NCBI GenBank assembly: GCA_964428225.1
Contig: CAYRXS010000218.1
Location: 1 to 11,760 of the forward strand
Source of the DNA: JBFMCU01 sp964428225
GTDB taxonomy: Bacteria; Planctomycetota; UBA1135; GCA-002686595
DNA length: 11,760 nucleotides
Direction: 5' to 3'
Under the pieces are notes generated by a model, which made no database searches, was not told the DNA's origin, and saw nothing but the letters and a program-made list of their open reading frames with translations. Every line of letters begins with the position of its first letter. Position 1 is the stretch's first letter. Positions 6,948-11,760 of this stretch are shown piece by piece. Position numbers and translations under genes: made by a program.

Positions 6948-6977
6948 ATCCTATGGAAGCACGGGAATCGGGAGCAA
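6948..6977 (-). promoter_or_regulatory. Weak candidate sigma70-type promoter for the regulator-kinase operon
   Basis: Read on the minus strand, TTGCTC (6977-6972) and TAGGAT (6953-6948) are separated by 18 nt, matching the -35 and -10 consensus at only three and four positions. If used, it would lie over the start of the divergent dehydratase gene and give a leader of about 20 nt. This is a guess from spacing and similarity. Confidence 0.2.
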
Positions 6978-7933
6978 GCGTCGATGTGAGAGCCGCGGCG
7001 GATCGGGTGCGCGGGGTCGTGCGACGGACGCCGCTCGAGCCGTTTCCGCTCGCCGACGACCGGATCGAGCTGCGGCTCAAGCTCGAGTGCCTGCAGGAGA
7101 CCGGCTCGTTCAAGGCGAGGGGCGCCTGGAACCAGATCTCGCGGCTCTCGGACGCGGAGCGGTCGGCGGGGGTGGTGACCACGAGCTCGGGAAACCACGG
7201 CCGCGCCCTCGCCTGGGCCGCGCGACGCGCGGGAGTGCCCGCAACGGTCTGCATGCCCGAGGACGTCTACCCGATCAAGCTGCAGGCCTGCCGGGACGAG
7301 GGGGCGGAGATCGTGCTCACCCCCACGCGCGCGGAGGCCGAGGAGGAATGCCGGCGCCGCGTCGAGGCGGGCGCGACCCTCGTGCACCCCTACGACGCCG
7401 CGCGCACCGCGGAGGGGGCGGGCACGACGGGACTCGAGATCGCCGAGGACTGGCCCGAGGTCGAGGTCGTGCTCTTCCCGGTGGGCGGGGGCGGGCTGAT
7501 CGGAGGCTCGTCGAAGGCGATCTGCGAGGCCCTCGGCGACGAGGTCGCGGTGATTGGCGTCGAGCCGGAGGGCGCGCCGAACATGAGCCGCGCCCTCGAG
7601 GCGCGCAGGCCGGTGACGATCGATCCGATCACCACGAAGGTCCAGGGCCTGTGCCCGCTCGACGTGGGGGAGCTCAACCTCGCCCTCGCCGAGCGCTACG
7701 TCGAGGGGATGGTCACCCTGCGCGACGAGGAGATCTACGCCGGCCAGCGCGAGCTGGTGCGCGGCGGTCACACGGTCGAGCCCGCGGGGGCGGCGGCCTT
7801 CGCGGCGGTGCTCGCCGGCGTGCTCCCCGCAGAACTGTTCGAGGGAAAGGGTGCGGACCGTCCGCTGCGGTTGGTCTGCGTCGTGTCGGGCGGGAACGCG
7901 GATCCCGATCAGCTCGCGGGCCTGCTCGCGTGA
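6953..7933 (+). CDS. PLP-dependent threonine/serine dehydratase-family enzyme
   Basis: A 326-residue fold-type II PLP enzyme of the threonine dehydratase / serine racemase group. The PLP lysine is K54 in T-G-S-F-K-A-R-G-A. The substrate loop is S-S-G-N-H-G (78-83), the phosphate-binding glycine loop G-G-G-G-L-I-G-G (178-185), and the S-G-G-N near 312-315 occupies the position that contacts the pyridine nitrogen. No ACT regulatory domain follows, so it resembles the short catabolic enzymes (TdcB, serine racemase) rather than full-length IlvA. The likely reaction is deamination of threonine to 2-oxobutanoate or serine to pyruvate; racemase activity is an alternative. GAGG at 6943-6946, 6 nt from ATG 6953, supports the start. 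The stop overlaps the next gene's GTG by 4 nt. The divergent regulator starts 33 bp away, leaving little room for separate promoters. Confidence 0.9.
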   Translation: MEARESGASVDVRAAADRVRGVVRRTPLEPFPLADDRIELRLKLECLQETGSFKARGAWNQISRLSDAERSAGVVTTSSGNHGRALAWAARRAGVPATVCMPEDVYPIKLQACRDEGAEIVLTPTRAEAEEECRRRVEAGATLVHPYDAARTAEGAGTTGLEIAEDWPEVEVVLFPVGGGGLIGGSSKAICEALGDEVAVIGVEPEGAPNMSRALEARRPVTIDPITTKVQGLCPLDVGELNLALAERYVEGMVTLRDEEIYAGQRELVRGGHTVEPAGAAAFAAVLAGVLPAELFEGKGADRPLRLVCVVSGGNADPDQLAGLLA

Positions 7934-10155
7934 AGAACGAGCCGCCGAGCAGATCGGTCCTTCGCCTCGTCTCGGGGCGATTCGTCCTGTTCGTGCTGAT
8001 CGTGGCCGTCGTCGGCTACTGTGCACTGCGGCCGGGAGCTCCGTCGAGGTCGCGGACGGTCGTCCTGATCGCCATCGACGACCTGCGCGCGGACCACCTG
8101 CGGCCCTACGGGTACGACGCGGACCCCGCCCCGCACCTGACCGCGCTCGCGAACGAGGGGACGGTCCTCGCGGACTACGTCACCGCGAGCACGGCCGTCA
8201 CGCCGGCGATGGCGAGCCTCCTGACCGGTCAAGACGTCGATGGTCACGGCCTGCGCTCCGTGCACGACCTGGGGCGGCATCGCCTACCTCGGTTCTGCGA
8301 CACCCTCGCCGAGGACTTCGCGAGCCGGGGATGGACGACGCTGGCCGCGGTGTCCCTGCGGCAGCTCGAAGGTAGGCTCTCCGGGCTCGACCAGGGTTTC
8401 AGCACGTACCTGGACGACGCCCTCCCGCGCGACGGGGATCCGCTCGCCGCGGTGCAAGTCGTCGCGCGCCTCGTCGAGGCCCTCGAGGTGCCCCTGGACG
8501 CGGAGCGGAACGTCTTCGTCTTCCTGCACCTCGGCGATCTGCGCGAGCCGGCGCCCTCCGACTCCGGGCTGCGGCTGGAGCGCTTCCGCGAGCGCCTTCG
8601 CGCGGCGAAGATCACCCCCGAGGGCGAGCTGGTCGACGTCCTTGCCGGCGGGGTGGTGCCCGAGCTCTCTCCCGTGGCCGAGATCGAGCGCCTGATCGGC
8701 CGGCGCCGCGGCTCGGCGCCGTGGAGGGCGTGGCAGGAGGCGACGTACGACGCGGCCCTGTCCGAGGTCGACGCGGCGGTGGGCGAGCTCCTCGCCTTCC
8801 TCGACGAGCACGACCGCCTTTCGCGCGCGGACGTCGCGGTGGTGGGCACGCGCGGCCGCTACCTCACCGAGCCCCGCCCGGACGGCGAGCTCGAGGGTTT
8901 CTCGGAGGGCCTGATCCGCACCGCAGCCCTCGTGTGGCCCGGGGTCGAGGGCACGGCGCGCATCGAGTACCCCTGCGGGCCCGCGCTCGTGCACGGCTGG
9001 CTGGTCCGGCCGGTGATCGGCGTGGAGGATCGCGGATCGTGGAGCGAGCTGCAGTGGTTCGAGCTCGCGGGGACGGAGTGCGTCGTCGTGGATTCCCCGC
9101 GGGTGAACGCGCGCGCCTTCGTGGGATCGGAGTGGAAGTTCTGGCAGGGACGGAATTCCGCCGACGTGGTTCTCGTCCGCCGGGCCGACGACGTGGCGGT
9201 CGAGGGTTTTCCTCCCGACGGGCTGAACCTGGGCGCGGTCGCCCGCCGGGCGGGGGAACGATCGGGCTACGGCGTCTTCTCGATGGAGAGCTCCCTTGTC
9301 GACCGCGTGCGGGGCGGAACCGGCGTCTTCCGTCCTCCGAGCTCGCCCCCGCGCCGCTTCGAGGACTTCCTCCCCGGCGTGATCTGCGAGCCGGGGGCCG
9401 TCCGCTGGTCCCGCGACCGCGATCCTCCCTTCCGGATCACGGTCGCCAGGGACGAGTACGACCTGTTGACCTCGCCGATTCCGCACCTTCCCGCCGACCG
9501 GGGCGAGGCCTGGGACCACGAGGGCGACGAGCCGCCTCCGTGGGACGTGTACAATCTGTTGACCTCGCCGATTCCGCGCCTTCCCGCCGACCGGGGCGAG
9601 GCCTGGGAGCACGAAGGCGACGAGCCGCCTCCGTGGGACGTGGACGTCGTTCGCACCTCCGGTCGTCGGTGCCGCATCGACGTCCTGGAGAGCGCGGGCG
9701 AGCCCGGCGAGACGGTGCGCCTGTGGATCGCCGCGTATCCGCCAACCGACGGACTGGAGTCGCTCGCGGTGGTGGAGGCCCCGGGAGGGCGGGTGCTCTC
9801 CGAGGAGACGCTCCCCGGAGCGGCGGTGGTCGAGGGATCGCTGCCCTTCGCGGTCGAGCTCGAGCGCCCCTCCGGGGCTCGCCTCGCGATGGTCGTGGAG
9901 GTGGGGGAGAGGTACCTGGACGCGGCGCGCGTGCGCTACCTCGGCCGGCCCTTCGTCGACGGCGAGCTCGATCTGTACTTCCCGCCCTGGCTCCCCCAGC
10001 GGATGGACTGGTTCCTGGATCCGGAAGCCCCCCCCGCGCACTGTTTGATTCCCCCCGGCTTCCTGCGCACGGGCGGCGCCTCGGTGATGGACGGTCGCCT
10101 GGACCTCACCCTCGAGGAGGCCCGCTTCCTGCGGCGCCTGGGCAAGAACGAGTGA
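7930..10155 (+). CDS. Membrane-anchored sulfatase/alkaline-phosphatase-fold protein, probable pseudoenzyme
   Basis: A 741-residue protein with one N-terminal membrane helix (about 18-35) and a large extracytoplasmic part. Residues 43-100 are clearly of the sulfatase fold: V-V-L-I-A-I-D-D-L-R-A-D-H-L-R with the metal-binding pair D50-D51, P-H-L-T-A-L-A, and M-A-S-L-L-T-G at 94-100. The helix before the second metal site (Y-D-A-A-L-S-E-V-D-A-A-V-G, 273-285) is also typical. The catalytic C/S-x-P-S-R becomes V90-T-P-A-M, and the usual S-D-H-G metal motif reads G-T-R-G (306-309), so hydrolysis by the standard mechanism is unlikely. Residues 510-571 are two copies of a 31-residue unit; the remaining C-terminal part looks beta-rich and matches nothing I know. 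GTG 7930 overlaps the dehydratase stop and lacks a Shine-Dalgarno, so re-initiation is likely. The function is unknown. Confidence 0.8.
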   Translation: MKNEPPSRSVLRLVSGRFVLFVLIVAVVGYCALRPGAPSRSRTVVLIAIDDLRADHLRPYGYDADPAPHLTALANEGTVLADYVTASTAVTPAMASLLTGQDVDGHGLRSVHDLGRHRLPRFCDTLAEDFASRGWTTLAAVSLRQLEGRLSGLDQGFSTYLDDALPRDGDPLAAVQVVARLVEALEVPLDAERNVFVFLHLGDLREPAPSDSGLRLERFRERLRAAKITPEGELVDVLAGGVVPELSPVAEIERLIGRRRGSAPWRAWQEATYDAALSEVDAAVGELLAFLDEHDRLSRADVAVVGTRGRYLTEPRPDGELEGFSEGLIRTAALVWPGVEGTARIEYPCGPALVHGWLVRPVIGVEDRGSWSELQWFELAGTECVVVDSPRVNARAFVGSEWKFWQGRNSADVVLVRRADDVAVEGFPPDGLNLGAVARRAGERSGYGVFSMESSLVDRVRGGTGVFRPPSSPPRRFEDFLPGVICEPGAVRWSRDRDPPFRITVARDEYDLLTSPIPHLPADRGEAWDHEGDEPPPWDVYNLLTSPIPRLPADRGEAWEHEGDEPPPWDVDVVRTSGRRCRIDVLESAGEPGETVRLWIAAYPPTDGLESLAVVEAPGGRVLSEETLPGAAVVEGSLPFAVELERPSGARLAMVVEVGERYLDAARVRYLGRPFVDGELDLYFPPWLPQRMDWFLDPEAPPAHCLIPPGFLRTGGASVMDGRLDLTLEEARFLRRLGKNE
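9457..9642 (+). repeat. In-frame 93-bp tandem duplication in the sulfatase-fold gene
   Basis: Copy one is 9457-9549 and copy two 9550-9642, directly adjacent. They differ at 5 of 93 bases, giving three amino-acid changes (D/N, H/R, D/E) in a 31-residue unit. The unit begins Y-[D/N]-L-L-T-S-P-I-P, contains P-A-D-R-G-E-A-W and ends D-E-P-P-P-W-D-V. Both copies keep the reading frame, so the duplication is recent and tolerated. Confidence 0.95.
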
Positions 10156-10159
10156 CGCG

Positions 10160-10195
10160 CGGCGAGGCGGCGCGGCTCGGGCCCATTCCTCGCCG
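10160..10195. terminator. Inverted repeat between convergent genes, candidate bidirectional terminator
   Basis: CGGCGAGG (10160-10167) and CCTCGCCG (10188-10195) are perfect 8-bp complementary arms around a 20-nt GC-rich loop. They fill the 42-bp gap between the ends of the sulfatase-fold gene and the glycosyltransferase gene. There is no T tract on either strand. Confidence 0.35.
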
Positions 10196-10197
10196 GA

Positions 10198-11349
10198 TCA
10201 CGACGAGCACAGCTCGGCAAGCCACCGCTCCAGCCGTTCGCCCAGCATGGTCCAGTCGAAGCTCTCCTCGGCCCGTCTCCTCCCCGCCGTCGCCATCGCT
10301 TCCCGTCTTTCCGGATCGGTCAGCAAGGCGTTGACCGCTCGCCCCAGCGCCTCGGGATTCCGTTCGGTGAGGATCCCCGTCTCGGGAGTGACGATCGAGG
10401 AGACCCCCCCTCCCTCGTAGGCCACGGATGGAGTTCCGGCCGCGAGCCCCTCGGCGTAGATGATGCCGAAGTGCTCCTTCTTCTCGGGAGCGGCGACCAT
10501 CACGGACGCGGCATTGATGAGAGCCGCCTTGTCCTCGGCGGACACGAACCCGAGCAGTCTGCCCCGGTCGTTCAGGTCGCGGTCGATCTGCTCGCGCAGG
10601 TCGCCATCTCCGATGAAGATCGTCGGGGCGAGGGCCGAGTAGTGCCGGGTGGCCTCGACGACGTTCTGGGGGCCCTTCGACCTGGTCAGCGCGCCGGGGC
10701 AGATCGCGAACGTCTCCGGAAGCGCGTACTTGCGTGCCACCTCCTCGTTCCGGCCCGGCCGGAACACGTCGAGGTCGATGCCGCAGGGCAGCACCAGGAA
10801 CCGCTCCAGGGGAAGATCGACGAGATTGCGGACGAGGTGGTCGCGGACGTACTCGGTGGTGACGAGGATGCCGCTCGCGCCCTCGATCGCCTCCTGGATC
10901 GACGACCAGACCCGATCGTCGTACCCCCCGTGGTGTCGCGGCTCGATGCCGGTGCCGTGGAGGAAGAGCGCGTAGGGCTTCCCGGCCCGACGGGCGACGC
11001 TGGCGGTGGCGATCGCGCTGAGGTTGGCGTGGTGTCCCAGGACGACGTCCACGTCGTCGATGACCGACTCGAGGGCCCGCTCGTAGTCCTGGACGTAGGC
11101 CGCGGCCCGCTCGAACGACATGCCGGCGACCTGTTCCTGGGTCTTGCCCGCCGAAGGCAGGTGCTCGTGGACGGGAGTGATGGGCGTGTGGAGCGCGACG
11201 TCCCGATTGATCGCCCCCGGCGCCCCCTCTCCGATGCCCGGATGCATGAAGTACACCCGGCACCCTCTCGACGCGAGATAGCGAGCCTGCTGCCGCGCCA
11301 CCTCGCCGCTACCCCGTCCGGAATTCAACAAGAGAATCGCGATGCGCAT
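10198..11349 (-). CDS. GT-B glycosyltransferase, family 4
   Basis: A 383-residue cytoplasmic or membrane-associated sugar transferase of the retaining GT4 type. The N-terminal Rossmann domain opens M-R-I-A-I-L-L-L-N-S with a G-R-G-S-G-E-V-A loop (11-18) and continues through H-H-A-N-L (106-110) and L-H-G-T-G (130-134). The C-terminal nucleotide-sugar domain has P-G-A-L-T-R-S-K-G-P (218-227; R223 and K225 likely bind the diphosphate), I-G-D-G-D-L (247-252) and the family's E-x7-E signature E-H-F-G-I-I-Y-A-E (E292, E300) followed by G-L-A-A-G-T-P. ATG 11349 is preceded by AGGAAA at good distance. Donor and acceptor cannot be deduced, since no capsule, lipopolysaccharide or other glycan cluster is in view. 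Upstream on the same strand lies the small membrane-protein gene, 101 bp away. Confidence 0.9.
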   Translation of the reverse strand: MRIAILLLNSGRGSGEVARQQARYLASRGCRVYFMHPGIGEGAPGAINRDVALHTPITPVHEHLPSAGKTQEQVAGMSFERAAAYVQDYERALESVIDDVDVVLGHHANLSAIATASVARRAGKPYALFLHGTGIEPRHHGGYDDRVWSSIQEAIEGASGILVTTEYVRDHLVRNLVDLPLERFLVLPCGIDLDVFRPGRNEEVARKYALPETFAICPGALTRSKGPQNVVEATRHYSALAPTIFIGDGDLREQIDRDLNDRGRLLGFVSAEDKAALINAASVMVAAPEKKEHFGIIYAEGLAAGTPSVAYEGGGVSSIVTPETGILTERNPEALGRAVNALLTDPERREAMATAGRRRAEESFDWTMLGERLERWLAELCSS

Positions 11350-11406
11350 CCTGCTTTCCTGTTCGATCGTGACTCGAGAATCGAGATACCGATGCTGCCC
11401 AACGCC

Positions 11407-11423
11407 CTGTCGATCAGCGACAG
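11407..11423 (-). terminator. Short hairpin downstream of the small membrane-protein gene
   Basis: CTGTCG (11407-11412) and CGACAG (11418-11423) form a perfect 6-bp stem with a 5-nt loop, 27 nt past the stop codon of the small membrane protein on the minus strand. There is no T run. It could be a weak terminator or part of the leader of the glycosyltransferase gene; the 101-bp gap 11350-11450 holds no other feature I can support. Confidence 0.2.
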
Positions 11424-11450
11424 CCGAAGTCCTTCCACTGCATCGGCCTG

Positions 11451-11675
11451 CTACGCACTGTTCTTACCATGCCCTCGAATCCAATGGTAGACGATCGAGA
11501 GCAGGAACCAGTGGAGGCCGCCGGTGTCGATCGCCACGAGAGTCCAGGCCAGTACATCCAAGGCGACGGAATCCTCGTGACGCACTCGCATGACCCAGGC
11601 CATGACCACGAGCAGTGATCCGAACAGTGGAAAACCCGAGACCCAGCGGTAGTCGTCGGGAAGTCCACCCCGCAG
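11451..11675 (-). CDS. Small two-helix integral membrane protein, start uncertain (possibly 5'-truncated)
   Basis: Reading the minus strand in the frame that stops at TAG 11453-11451 gives a coherent membrane protein. It runs L-R-G-G-L-P-D-D-Y-R-W-V-S-G-F-P-L-F-G, a hydrophobic helix (G-S-L-L-V-V-M-A-W-V-M), a charged turn (R-V-R-H-E-D), and a second helix with A-I-D-T-G-G-L-H-W-F-L-L-S-I-V-Y-H-W. It ends in a basic tail (I-R-G-H-G-K-N-S-A). The frame is closed upstream by a TAG at 11708-11706. No ATG, GTG or TTG occurs between that stop and the GTG at 11609 in helix one. The end given assumes a CTG start at 11675 (74 residues) with GGGTAAG/TAGG upstream, which is speculative; GTG 11609 would discard the P-D-D-Y-R-W segment. 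Overlapping frames at 11414-11668 lack this character. Function is unknown; the gene could be damaged at its 5' end. Confidence 0.55.
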   Translation of the reverse strand: MRGGLPDDYRWVSGFPLFGSLLVVMAWVMRVRHEDSVALDVLAWTLVAIDTGGLHWFLLSIVYHWIRGHGKNSA

Positions 11676-11760
11676 CCTACTTACCCACGAACCGAGCCCT
11701 TCAGGCTAGTGGTGTCCGCCTAACAGCGTGTAACGTATTCACGAGAGAAGGGCGCGGCGT

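Noticed and set aside
6920..8026. Extending the response regulator upstream to give a 593-residue protein
   Set aside because: The added part is antisense to the dehydratase and has no domain; M-Q-L-H-I-I-V-V-E-D is a normal receiver start.
9457..9642. A CRISPR-like or mobile repeat
   Set aside because: The two copies are directly abutting without spacers and in frame within a gene, so it is a simple tandem duplication.
8284..10041. A 585-codon minus-strand frame opposite the sulfatase-fold gene
   Set aside because: Antisense shadow; the duplicated unit appears in it only because the DNA is duplicated.
11350..11453. An attC-like site downstream of the small membrane gene (GCCCAAC at 11397-11403)
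   Set aside because: No partner core site is at a suitable distance and no attC fold is visible; the 7-base match is expected by chance.
11414..11668. An 84-codon minus-strand ORF with an ATG start
   Set aside because: It is Ser/Cys/Trp-rich without order; the shifted frame in the same place gives a coherent two-helix membrane protein.

Overview
The window is very GC-rich bacterial chromosome with strong third-position G/C bias, tightly packed genes and many long spurious antisense frames. The gene content is a PhoB/PhoR two-component pair, an EreA-type hydrolase, a secreted propeller with D-x-N-G-D-G-D calcium loops, a sulfatase-fold membrane protein, a SEC-C protein and a small membrane protein. 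This mix suits a free-living environmental Gram-negative such as a planctomycete, an acidobacterium or a related uncultured group. That placement is inference only; no rRNA or marker gene is present.

Left block (3-2932, all + strand, probably one transcription unit): the C-terminus of one class I SAM methyltransferase overlaps by 4 nt a second, complete methyltransferase (329-1111). These are followed by a small protein with a C-terminal SEC-C zinc motif (1139-1636) and an erythromycin-esterase-superfamily protein (1661-2932). A stem-loop at 2953-2985 probably ends the unit.

Second block (3146-4849, +): a monocistronic gene for an exported protein of about 567 residues. It carries seven aspartate-rich calcium-type loops at roughly 51-61 residue spacing, with one wider 87-residue step, and looks like a calcium-binding beta-propeller.

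Third block (4870-6919, - strand): a phoB-phoR-like operon. The kinase Shine-Dalgarno lies inside the last codons of the regulator. Divergent from it, with only 33 bp between the start codons, is a two-gene + strand operon (6953-10155). It encodes a PLP-dependent threonine/serine dehydratase-family enzyme, followed with a 4-nt overlap by a membrane-anchored sulfatase/alkaline-phosphatase-fold protein. That second protein appears to have lost its nucleophile and half of its metal site, and it contains a recent in-frame 93-bp tandem duplication.

Right block (- strand): a GT-B family 4 glycosyltransferase (10198-11349), then a small two-helix membrane protein (11451-about 11675). The membrane protein is shorter than a typical ORF cutoff and has no standard start codon before its conserved-looking N-terminal segment. 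The last 50 bases hold a sequence resembling a mobile-element end, which may explain the missing start.

I found no CRISPR array, RNA gene or complete mobile element, and no clearly new multi-gene system. The best leads are the apparent sulfatase-fold pseudoenzyme with its internal duplication, the calcium-loop propeller and the start-less membrane protein.
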